The notes under the pieces are model-generated. The model worked only from the letters and a program-made list of their open reading frames with translations, had not been told where the DNA came from and did not search any database. Shown here in pieces: positions 1-6,235 of a stretch of DNA of 64,000 nt (position 1 is the stretch's first letter; every line of letters begins with the position of its first letter). This stretch comes from Kamptonema formosum PCC 6407 (GTDB lineage Bacteria > Cyanobacteriota > Cyanobacteriia > Cyanobacteriales > Microcoleaceae), in NCBI RefSeq assembly GCF_000332155.1, contig NZ_KB235904.1, positions 2,215,813-2,279,812 on the forward strand. The letters are read 5' to 3'. The position numbers and the translations under genes are program-made.

Positions 1-385
1 CAAAAATGATTCCTAAAACGCCTAAAGGACAAGTGATGCGCTTCAGAATTAAGCCTTGGTCTAATTCGCGATTAATTTGTACGACACCAACAGGATCGGC
101 GAGTTTGCCAACATCTCGAACACCAGCGATCGCGCCTTGCAATTTCACTGCGTCTAACTTCAGCCGATTGTATAGCGGCTTGGCAATGCCGTCAGCCTCT
201 GCCGCTTGGCAATCAGCCGCATTCGCTGCTAAGATTTCTGGGGCTGCTGTTTCTAAGGCTTGCGCGATCGCTTCGATGGCTTGATTTTTTGCCTCGGTCG
301 ATAATACTGCCAGCGATCGCGCAGCTTGGCGGGTTTGGATGGCGATTTCAACCAGAGAACAGGATGCAACTTGAGAAATAGTCAT
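1..385 (-). CDS. proA: Glutamate-5-semialdehyde dehydrogenase (gamma-glutamyl phosphate reductase), N-terminal part
   Basis: Reading the minus strand from ATG at 385 gives an open frame that runs off the left edge (about 128 codons seen). The translation has the N-terminal helix typical of ProA, the segment [20 protein letters not shown] and the following ADPVG...[12 protein letters not shown], which is the ProA substrate and NADP-binding lead-in. The family makes glutamate-5-semialdehyde from gamma-glutamyl phosphate in proline synthesis, in the cytoplasm. The catalytic Cys lies outside the window. It is the upstream neighbour's divergent or co-directional partner only by proximity; 46 bases separate its start from the stop of the phosphoribosyltransferase gene, so both could be on one minus-strand transcript. 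Any plus-strand frame here is antisense noise. Confidence 0.9.
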   Translation of the reverse strand, partial: MTISQVASCSLVEIAIQTRQAARSLAVLSTEAKNQAIEAIAQALETAAPEILAANAADCQAAEADGIAKPLYNRLKLDAVKLQGAIAGVRDVGKLADPVGVVQINRELDQGLILKRITCPLGVLGIIF

Positions 386-431
386 AAAAAAGTTCGGTAA
401 GTGGGAAACGAACGAGTCTTTAGATTGCTAA

Positions 432-944
432 TTAGCCCACAAAGGCTACTGCTAAATCAGCCGGATTCATTTTCTCATAGGGTTCAAAAGGTTGATGAAT
501 CCAGGGATTATCCGCTAAATAATCTACATAGTAGTCAGGCTTTGCCACCGAACAAGCTTTGTACCAAAGGACAGCAGTACGGATTTCTTTGATATCCGAA
601 CCATAGTGAGTGTTTAGCCAAATCAGACTCTGCTCTAAACTGATACCTGAATCTACTAAATCATCTACCAACAAAACATGAGTCCCTAAATTAGCGGTCG
701 TCATAGTTAAATCGCGTGAAAATTTGATCTCACCGCGCACTTGACCCCCCGATCCACCGTAAGACGAAGTAGCTAAAATTGCTAGAGGTAAATTATAAAT
801 CCGCGATAGAATATCGCCAATCCGCATCCCGCCCCTAGCAAGGCAGACAATTTGATTAAATTCCCATTGAGATTGATAAATGTTTGCTGCTAGGCACTCA
901 ATTTTCTGATGGTACTCTGACCAAGAAACGTAAAGGTCGCTCAT
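432..944 (-). CDS. Phosphoribosyltransferase (xanthine/guanine or hypoxanthine type)
   Basis: A 170-residue protein of type I PRTase size. The PRPP-binding motif is visible at residues 90-102 (VLLVDDLVDSGIS: hydrophobic strand, two acidic residues, small-residue loop), preceded by the VCLARGGMRIGDILS strand-loop at 33-47 that binds pyrophosphate in this family. Proteins of this size with a short hood are usually purine salvage enzymes converting a free base plus PRPP to a nucleotide, but the base specificity cannot be read from the sequence; some cyanobacterial members are annotated only as phosphoribosyltransferase. The start ATG at 944 has no strong Shine-Dalgarno. A hairpin sits about 55 bases upstream of it (999-1036). 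Cytoplasmic; no membrane segment. Confidence 0.8.
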   Translation of the reverse strand: MSDLYVSWSEYHQKIECLAANIYQSQWEFNQIVCLARGGMRIGDILSRIYNLPLAILATSSYGGSGGQVRGEIKFSRDLTMTTANLGTHVLLVDDLVDSGISLEQSLIWLNTHYGSDIKEIRTAVLWYKACSVAKPDYYVDYLADNPWIHQPFEPYEKMNPADLAVAFVG

Positions 945-998
945 CCCTGGTGTTATTGAGAAGGTAGAAATATATTTTAAGCATATATATGGACTGAT

Positions 999-1036
999 GA
1001 GGCAGACTTTCCGGTAAAAACCTTTAAGTCTGCCTC
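999..1036. promoter_or_regulatory. 11-bp inverted repeat (stem-loop) upstream of the phosphoribosyltransferase
   Basis: GAGGCAGACTT at 999-1009 is exactly complementary to AAGTCTGCCTC at 1026-1036, with a 16-base loop. It lies between the stop of the 66-residue gene at 1134 and the start of the phosphoribosyltransferase at 944, in the minus-strand 5' leader of the latter. No T-tract follows in either direction, so it looks more like a leader structure or protein site than an intrinsic terminator. Confidence 0.45.
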
Positions 1037-1133
1037 TTACCGCTCGCGATGCGGAGTAAATAAAATTTAGGAGTGTCTCAGTTCCGATTGTTGGTTCGAT
1101 CTTGGTAAGAAGGGACTAGATTTCTGGTTAAAT

Positions 1134-1334
1134 TTAATCAACTACTTTCAGCCAACCCCGGCGAACAGCGTGGAGTAATCGGTTAATGGCGGTTTGATCT
1201 TCTTCTGTGAGAGCTTGTTCTAGGAGTGCAGTCCTGAGCTGTTGCCGGTGATTTCGAGTCAATAGACCAGAGTGATACACCTGAAAAACTAGCTCGGCAA
1301 TAGTAAATTGAGGTAAAAGCGCTTGAGCCATCAT
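1134..1334 (-). CDS. Small conserved cyanobacterial protein (66 aa), paralogue of 1677-1877
   Basis: A 66-residue all-helical soluble protein. It shares roughly half its residues with the gene at 1677-1877, including AQAL at the start, the IAEL helix, SG-LTR, ALLE, L-EED-AI-RL-HA-RRGW and a final D. The conserved run of charged residues and the RRGW turn suggest a small domain that binds protein or nucleic acid, but I do not recognise an assigned function; I recall similar unassigned 65-75 residue proteins in filamentous cyanobacteria. ATG at 1334 is the second of two Met codons in sequence context MMAQAL. It is preceded by a 340-base gap holding its own promoter and the terminator of its paralogue, so it is probably transcribed alone. 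Confidence 0.65.
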   Translation of the reverse strand: MMAQALLPQFTIAELVFQVYHSGLLTRNHRQQLRTALLEQALTEEDQTAINRLLHAVRRGWLKVVD

Positions 1335-1523
1335 TAGATTTTCTTGTAACTCACTTTTTATAGTTTGACTGGTTTCTATATCAAATAATGTGATTGAACG
1401 CCTCTACCAAAGTGATAATTTATGGCTGAGCTAGTGATTCATATCAATCTAAGTTTGTGATCGATATCAAAGGTACACAGTTTTGCTTAAGACTGGATAG
1501 GATTGTGGCTTCTAATGAACGTT

Positions 1524-1554
1524 AAAAAACCCGGTTGCTGCGAGCAACCGGGTT
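1524..1554 (-). terminator. Rho-independent terminator for the 1677-1877 gene
   Basis: AACCCGGTTGCT (1528-1539) pairs perfectly with AGCAACCGGGTT (1543-1554) around a 3-base GCG loop. On the minus strand the 12-bp stem is followed directly by a run of six T (complement of 1524-1529). It lies about 120 bases past the stop of the minus-strand gene at 1677. Confidence 0.8.
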
Positions 1555-1676
1555 ATGACCGGATTGAAAGATTATTTTTTCCCACATAGTTAATTGAGTG
1601 AATTATTTACAGCAATTGATAAGGTCAGAAGATGATAGAGATAAGAAATAATTAACTCTATTTGCTAGCTAGGAAA

Positions 1677-1877
1677 TTAATCTAAAATTGTTACCCAACC
1701 TCGGCGGGTGGCGTGAATGAGGCGATCGATCGCGGCTCGATCCTCTTCGCTGAGGCCACACTCTAAGAGTGCAAACATTAGACCGTAGCGGTCAGTGCGA
1801 GTCAGTTTCCCGGATTGACAGACGTGGTAGAACAGTTCGGCGATCGCGCGGTCAGCTTGGAGAGCTTGAGCTTGCAT
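1677..1877 (-). CDS. Small conserved cyanobacterial protein (66 aa), paralogue of 1134-1334
   Basis: Same length and same layout as the gene at 1134-1334: MQAQAL start, IAEL helix, SGKLTR, an ALLE...LSEEDRAAIDRLIHATRRGW block and a C-terminal ILD. There is a cysteine at the V-C-Q-SG position that is Tyr in the sister. Function is unknown to me. Its own perfect hairpin-plus-T-run terminator lies at 1524-1554, so it is a monocistronic gene. The pair appears to be an old tandem duplication, because protein identity is only about 50 percent while all helix boundaries are kept. Confidence 0.65.
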   Translation of the reverse strand: MQAQALQADRAIAELFYHVCQSGKLTRTDRYGLMFALLECGLSEEDRAAIDRLIHATRRGWVTILD

Positions 1878-2126
1878 AGTGTTGATTGGAACTCGACAAT
1901 TCTAATATGTCGCATTTTCCCAAGCACTCTAGTGATTCAACTACTTAAAGATAGGTGATACTTCTCAATGGAATTTGTGAGCGAAGTCGGCGCGATCGAG
2001 CGATCGATCTTTGGTTTTTTTGTGATACTGGTCACATTAAATTTCTGTGATTGACAGTAAGCAATTTAGAGATTATCCTATTTTTGATAAAGACCTAACT
2101 CCTTGTAGGGGAGAGGTGAAACTCAA

Positions 2127-2444
2127 TTATTGAAAGAAGCTACCAAAACAACAGATCAGCAATTCGCGATTTAAGGAATTGTACTTAGTCTGACCTTCTT
2201 TGCGAATTTGGATTAGACCGGCCCCGGCCAAAGTTTTAGAGTGATGGCAAAATAAGGCGAGGCTAATTCCGACAGCAGCAGCAATTTCTGAACTGCTCAT
2301 TTCCCCCTGCTTGGCTAGAAGCTCAACAATTCGCAAGCGTGTGGGGTCGGAAAGTGCAGCAAAAATCCTCACTCGGAGCTCAGCGTCACTTTTGGCGGGC
2401 ACTGGGAGAGGTATCGCTTGGAAGTCGTCGCAACTATCCGTCAT
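2127..2444 (-). CDS. ArsR-family winged-helix transcriptional regulator
   Basis: A 105-residue protein with the ArsR/SmtB layout: helix FAALSDPTRLRIVELLAKQGE (28-48), then SSSEIAAAVGIS-LALFCHHSKTL (51-72) as the helix-turn-helix with recognition helix, then GLIQIRKEGQTKYNSLN as the wing. The classical ELCVCD metal site is missing; instead Cys66 lies in the recognition helix and Cys98-Cys99 near the C-terminus, so thiol or redox sensing is possible but unproved. It is divergent from the flavin-dependent reductase at 2861, and two copies of an operator-like palindrome lie in between (2514-2582), 70 to 140 bases upstream of this start. The likely role is repression of itself and of the reductase. 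Confidence 0.85.
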   Translation of the reverse strand: MTDSCDDFQAIPLPVPAKSDAELRVRIFAALSDPTRLRIVELLAKQGEMSSSEIAAAVGISLALFCHHSKTLAGAGLIQIRKEGQTKYNSLNRELLICCFGSFFQ

Positions 2445-2513
2445 CAGGAGTTGGTGTGGGGAATTTAAGTTGGTGGTTATCTCTATCTTACGCTGCTAGA
2501 GGCTTTTATGAAA

Positions 2514-2582
2514 TAGTTAAATAACTACTTGACTATTGGTGGCAAAGTGATTAAACTTTTTAGTTAAATGGTTGTTTGACTA
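2514..2582. promoter_or_regulatory. Duplicated operator-like palindrome TAGTTAA-N8-TTGACTA
   Basis: TAGTTAA-N8-TTGACTA occurs at 2514-2535 and again at 2561-2582, with the same 22-base length and start points 47 bases apart. Each copy is an inverted repeat matching at 6 of 7 positions per arm. Position (between a regulator gene and a divergent enzyme gene), arm length and duplication fit binding by a dimeric ArsR-type repressor. Confidence 0.6.
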
Positions 2583-2596
2583 CTTCATTGCAGCAG

Positions 2597-2645
2597 TCGG
2601 CGGTTGAAACCGCTACTACACAAACGAAGTCCGCCTGCGCGGACT
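2597..2645. repeat. Dispersed repeat, family C (GCGGTTGAAACCGC...AAGTCCGCCTGCGCGGACT)
   Basis: Holds two small palindromes, GCGGTTGAAACCGC and AGTCCGCCTGCGCGGACT, joined by ACTACACAAACGA. The same arrangement occurs at about 17218-17265 and, inverted, at 17343-17390, so it is a mobile or dispersed intergenic element. No coding role. Confidence 0.8.
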
Positions 2646-2663
2646 CAAAGAATCAATGGGTAA

Positions 2664-2809
2664 TACCAAATCTAGGTTAGTCACCCCCTTTATTAGCAAC
2701 AATCCGTCATTGCGAGCGAAGCGAAGCAATCGCCTAGTCTAGTCTCTGCGATTGCTTCGCTTTGCTCGCAATGACAATAAAGGGGGTAGTAAAGCCGGAT
2801 TTGAGATTG
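2664..2809. repeat. Dispersed palindromic repeat, family B, full copy
   Basis: Bounded by TACCAAATCT on the left and a complementary GGATTTGAGATT on the right, with inner arms CCCCCTTTATT / AATAAAGGGGG and CATTGCGAGCGAAGCGAAGC / its complement. The same element is at 24807-24907, and core pieces are at 4106-4166, 27500-27530 and 46717-46789. It is a non-coding, hairpin-forming element about 100 to 146 bases long, like a MITE. It fills the space just before the reductase gene, so it may separate the operators from that gene's promoter. Confidence 0.8.
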
Positions 2810-2860
2810 CCTGTCTGTCTGTAATTACTCGATCGATATTGCTCTTTCACAGAGGATACT

Positions 2861-3967
2861 ATGGCTGCTACTGAGAAAAACGTTCTTTCGCCTGTTCAAG
2901 TTGGCCCTTATTCTTTGCCTAACCGACTGGTTATGGCTCCCTTAACTCGCAACCGGGCTGAAGCGGGTAATGTACCCGGTAAGATGAATGTAACTTATTA
3001 TACTCAGCGGGCGGGTGCGGGATTAATAATTACGGAAGCTTCGCAAATTGCTCCTGAAGGCTTGGGTTATCCTCAAACACCGGGGATTTATTCGTCTGAG
3101 CAGGTGGAAGGTTGGCGACTGGTGACGGAGGCTGTGCATAGTCACGGGGGTCGCATTTTCATACAATTGTGGCACGTTGGGCGGATTTCGCATCCCGATC
3201 TACAGCCGGAGGGAGCTTTGCCGGTAGCGCCAAGCGCGATCGCGCCTGAAGGTGAAGCATCTACTTATTCTGGGCCTAAGCCTTATGTTACGCCTCGCGC
3301 TTTGGAAATTGATGAAATTCCTGGGATTGTGGAGCTATATCGCAGTGCTGCCCAAAATGCGATCGCGGCGGGTTTTGATGGGGTAGAAATCCACAGCGCT
3401 AATGGCTATTTGCTCGATCAGTTCCTTCAAGATAATGCTAACCATCGTCAAGATGCTTACGGCGGCTCGATCGAGAATCGTAGCCGTTTACTGTTGGAAG
3501 TAGTGGAAGCAGTGACGAGTGTTTGGGGTGCCGATCGAGTGGGTGTGCGCTTGTCACCTGGCGGTACTTTTAACGGTATGAACGATTCTAATCCTAAAGC
3601 TTTGTTTACTTACGTTGTTAACGCTTTGAACCGTTTTGGGCTGGCTTATTTGCACTTGGTGGAACCGAGAGCTTATGAGGGTGTGGCTGAGGAGAAGGCG
3701 AACTTAAACACGGCCTATTTCCGTTCTATTTTCCAGGGAACGATCGTTTCGGCGGGGGGCTATAATCGGGAATTGGCTGATGCTGCGATCGCGAGGGGAG
3801 ATGCGGATTTGATTGCTTTTGGCAGATGGTATATTTCTAATCCTGATTTAGCGGAACGGTTTGCTTTGAATGTGCCTTTAAATCCTTACGATCGCTCTAC
3901 TTTCTATGGGGGTGATGAGAAGGGTTACACTGATTATCCTACTCTCCACTTACAGACTGCTCAGTAG
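2861..3967 (+). CDS. Alkene reductase, old yellow enzyme family (N-ethylmaleimide reductase-like)
   Basis: A 368-residue TIM-barrel flavoprotein. Visible family marks: LPNRLVMAPLTRNRA near the N-terminus (FMN site), QLWHVGR around residue 102, VEIHSANGYLLDQFL (His and Asn bind the substrate carbonyl), DAYGGSIENR, and the C-terminal phosphate-binding VSAGGY...AFGRWYISNPDL. The length is as expected for NemA/OYE. The family uses NADPH and FMN to reduce activated C=C bonds of enals, maleimides, quinones or nitro compounds in the cytoplasm. The start is supported by GAGGA seven bases before ATG. The ArsR-type gene at 2127 is divergent, suggesting induction by a reactive electrophile. Confidence 0.9.
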   Translation: MAATEKNVLSPVQVGPYSLPNRLVMAPLTRNRAEAGNVPGKMNVTYYTQRAGAGLIITEASQIAPEGLGYPQTPGIYSSEQVEGWRLVTEAVHSHGGRIFIQLWHVGRISHPDLQPEGALPVAPSAIAPEGEASTYSGPKPYVTPRALEIDEIPGIVELYRSAAQNAIAAGFDGVEIHSANGYLLDQFLQDNANHRQDAYGGSIENRSRLLLEVVEAVTSVWGADRVGVRLSPGGTFNGMNDSNPKALFTYVVNALNRFGLAYLHLVEPRAYEGVAEEKANLNTAYFRSIFQGTIVSAGGYNRELADAAIARGDADLIAFGRWYISNPDLAERFALNVPLNPYDRSTFYGGDEKGYTDYPTLHLQTAQ

Positions 3968-3981
3968 TCGGATATAAATAT

Positions 3982-4090
3982 AAGACTTACGCAGGGAGTC
4001 CCAGAAACCGGGTTTTTGAGAGAATCTGTGGGTCATAACGAAGTATTTTCGTAAAAAAACCCGGTTTCTTTGGTTGGGTGCGTAAGTCCT
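3982..4090. repeat. Dispersed palindromic repeat, family A (AGGACTTACGCA ... AGAAACCGGGTTTTT)
   Basis: About 109 bases with near-complementary ends (AAGACTTACGCA left, TGCGTAAGTCCT right) and inner arms AGAAACCGGGTTTTT / AAAAACCCGGTTTCTT. At least eight more copies or relics lie in this window (11301, 17748, 24909, 30057, 39079, 42812, 57655, 61576). This copy can also act as a stem-loop end for the reductase gene just upstream. Confidence 0.85.
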
Positions 4091-4105
4091 GAAATAAATG
4101 TAATC

Positions 4106-4282
4106 ATGTCATTGGGAAGCGATGCAATTGCAAGGCGCAAGAGAATTGCTTCGCTTCGCAATGACGGCCAGGGGTTGAAACCCCTGTCTCATAGAGAAAG
4201 TCCTCTGAAGAGGACTAAAAACTTTCTGATCTTCAGTCGGTTTTAACCGACTTTCGCTATTAGACGGGGGTTTTAACCCCCG
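4106..4282. repeat. Cluster of short palindromes (family B relic plus gene-end hairpins)
   Basis: Holds a family B core (CATTGGGAAGCG...GCTTCGCAATGACG), then AGGGGTTGAAACCCCT (4169-4184), AAGTCCTCTGAAGAGGACT, AGTCGGTTTTAACCGACT (4235-4252) and CGGGGGTTTTAACCCCCG (4265-4282). The last is next to the stop of the minus-strand gene at 4311 and may help end that transcript. The rest of the 343-base gap holds nothing else I can identify. Confidence 0.65.
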
Positions 4283-4310
4283 GCGGGTTAAGTATGAGGT
4301 GGCAAAATTA

Positions 4311-5810
4311 TTACGAACGGGGACGGAAGAAGCGGGGAATGCTAAAAAATATGATGGCGGATACTATGACCCAGAAGGTTATCCCAATAGACCACCAAAT
4401 AGCACTAGATAGGGTCATAGTATTATCTTTGTTTTGGGGAGAATATACCTGAGTTGAAACTAAGGTAGCAGTTATCCCACTGGCGGCGAGGCCTGTACTG
4501 GCAATAAAGATTGTAGTATTTAAAGCGCGATCGCTCTTTGTTTGCTCAATATCAATAATACCTCTCAAGGTGCTAATTAAATTTTCAATTAAGGTTAAAT
4601 CTGGATTAAGACTTGCCAAATCGCTCTCTATTTGTTCCTGGTACTTCTCCTCTGCAAAGGCTGCAAATTTTTCCAACAAATCTAGCTTAGTATTGGGTTT
4701 TTCCTCTAACTTTTTTAGCCGCTTTTTATAATTTCCTAGATTGCTTTTGATTGTCCGCAATTGAATTTCTAGGCTCTTTAATTGAATAGCATATTCTGAC
4801 AACAATGGTAAGGCTTTTGTCAAATTTTCTTCTAATTCTTGCAAATCCAAGCCTTGAGATTTAATTTGATTTGGCAGTTGCTTTACGGAATCGATCATCA
4901 ACTTAACTTCAGCAGATTTTTGCTTAAGGTGTGCTTTCAGGTAGCGACTTTGACAGTAAGCCCATACGACCTTATGCCGATAAGACAACAGGCGTGTCAA
5001 GTCAAAATAAATCTTTTGAATTTCAGCTCTATTTTTAACAATTTCGTCAGGAGTTTGACTAGCAGGAAATAAGCAAATAATTAGATGATAATTCTCTTGG
5101 CTGAACTCCTCCCACTTTTGCCCCCAATTAGTAGGAACGTGCCAATATTCATATATATTTGCTCCTAGAAGTTGCCCAGGATCTTTAAATTCGGGTAGCT
5201 TCCAGCTAGAATTAGGACTTAGTTTTTGATAGCATTCTTGAGCGACGCTGAGAGCATCATGATTATTTGCTAATTGCCCCCATACTAGCCAAGTTTGCCC
5301 CATAGTTCCGCGCTTATCGCTATCGAGTTCGGTACTATTTGGGTGATGATTGAGATGAGAAATGATGATTTTTTTATTCTCTTGCAATTGAGCTATAGGC
5401 TGCTCAATATTATTTTTTCGTTTACTATTATAATCGGCGTAAGTTCCAGAGCTATCGACTTGCAGAGCATAAGTATCACCTAACTGAGTTGCAAAGTAAT
5501 AGCCATCTAAACCTGGTTCGTCTTCATCAAATCTCTTGGCATAAAGTTGCACAAATTCGGCTTCCGAGTTTTCTTTTTCCCCTAATTCTTTTAGTTTTTT
5601 ATCGAGAGAATAGGCGATTTCATATTTAACTAATTGAACTTTTTCTCGATCGGGATTTACAGCAACTAACTCCTGAATCTGCCGATCTATTTCGGGGTCA
5701 ATTTTCCGCCAAAACTGGCGGCAGTTTAGGGCAATTTCTTGATTTTGCCCTAAACCATCGCGCAAGTCATAGAGGAATAGATTGACAGTGGGATAAATTA
5801 ACTCGGTCAT
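4311..5810 (-). CDS. Coiled-coil protein with two C-terminal membrane helices; third gene of the TPR-CHAT cassette
   Basis: A 499-residue protein I cannot assign to a named family. Residues 1-280 are soluble and mixed; 290-425 are strongly helical and charged with heptad-like spacing (coiled coil); two hydrophobic helices follow at about 432-456 and 470-492, ending in a basic tail RFFRPRS. The order long helix, TM1, short loop, TM2, C-terminus resembles CorA-type channels, but the GMN signature is absent, so this is only a topology likeness. Its ATG overlaps the previous stop (ATGA) and that gene is 12 bases from the TPR-CHAT gene, so all three should be co-translated. If the CHAT protein is a protease, this membrane protein is the natural candidate for effector or target. 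Confidence 0.75.
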   Translation of the reverse strand: MTELIYPTVNLFLYDLRDGLGQNQEIALNCRQFWRKIDPEIDRQIQELVAVNPDREKVQLVKYEIAYSLDKKLKELGEKENSEAEFVQLYAKRFDEDEPGLDGYYFATQLGDTYALQVDSSGTYADYNSKRKNNIEQPIAQLQENKKIIISHLNHHPNSTELDSDKRGTMGQTWLVWGQLANNHDALSVAQECYQKLSPNSSWKLPEFKDPGQLLGANIYEYWHVPTNWGQKWEEFSQENYHLIICLFPASQTPDEIVKNRAEIQKIYFDLTRLLSYRHKVVWAYCQSRYLKAHLKQKSAEVKLMIDSVKQLPNQIKSQGLDLQELEENLTKALPLLSEYAIQLKSLEIQLRTIKSNLGNYKKRLKKLEEKPNTKLDLLEKFAAFAEEKYQEQIESDLASLNPDLTLIENLISTLRGIIDIEQTKSDRALNTTIFIASTGLAASGITATLVSTQVYSPQNKDNTMTLSSAIWWSIGITFWVIVSAIIFFSIPRFFRPRS

Positions 5811-6223
5811 GCTACTGTCCCGTCATGGGAAATTAAAATATTTCTTGATTGTAGTTCCTCTTGAGCTGTTTTTCTGGGATCGCCAGCCTTTAAGATTGTA
5901 TCGAGCATTTTACTGAAATCTCCACTATCTTTTTTTTCTAATTGCTCGACAATATTGCTAATTTCTGTTGTCATCCCTTCGCTTTCATTATCTATAATTG
6001 GAAAATCTGATTTGCTTCGCTCAACGGCTGGCACTTCTAAGATAGCACGAGCATCTTGGTAAATTTGATCAAAGGCGGGATACTTTTCGGCAAATTGATC
6101 TAGTTCATTAATCTGATTGAGATTAATACTAGCGAGGTCAGTTTGCTGCTCGTCAGATAGCGGCTCTTTTAATTGGCTGAGAGCAGTTATCAAGGCTATT
6201 TGTGTAATCTGTAAGGCTTCCAT
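5807..6223 (-). CDS. Small acidic protein between TPR-CHAT and membrane-protein genes
   Basis: 138 residues from ATG at 6223; a TTG three codons further upstream (6232) would give 141 but is a weaker start. The protein is acidic and mostly helical: an N-terminal ITQIALITALSQL helix, a central loop with PAVERSKSDFPIIDNESEG, and a C-terminal charged helix. There is no signal peptide or membrane segment, and I recognise no family. It lies 12 bases (or 3 with the TTG start) after the TPR-CHAT stop and overlaps the next gene by 4 bases. Its size and position fit an adaptor, inhibitor or protease substrate within the cassette; this is inference from context only. Confidence 0.65.
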   Translation of the reverse strand: MEALQITQIALITALSQLKEPLSDEQQTDLASINLNQINELDQFAEKYPAFDQIYQDARAILEVPAVERSKSDFPIIDNESEGMTTEISNIVEQLEKKDSGDFSKMLDTILKAGDPRKTAQEELQSRNILISHDGTVA

Positions 6224-6235
6224 ATTTGGCAAGAT

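Noticed and set aside
6-284. 92-codon plus-strand open frame
   Set aside because: It is antisense to the clear ProA coding sequence on the minus strand.
2514-2582. Reading the TAGTTAA repeats as a transposon target duplication
   Set aside because: Both copies are internally palindromic and lie between a regulator and its likely target, with no element between them.
4311-5810. Naming the 499-residue protein a CorA magnesium transporter
   Set aside because: The GMN motif is missing and only the two-helix C-terminal topology is alike.
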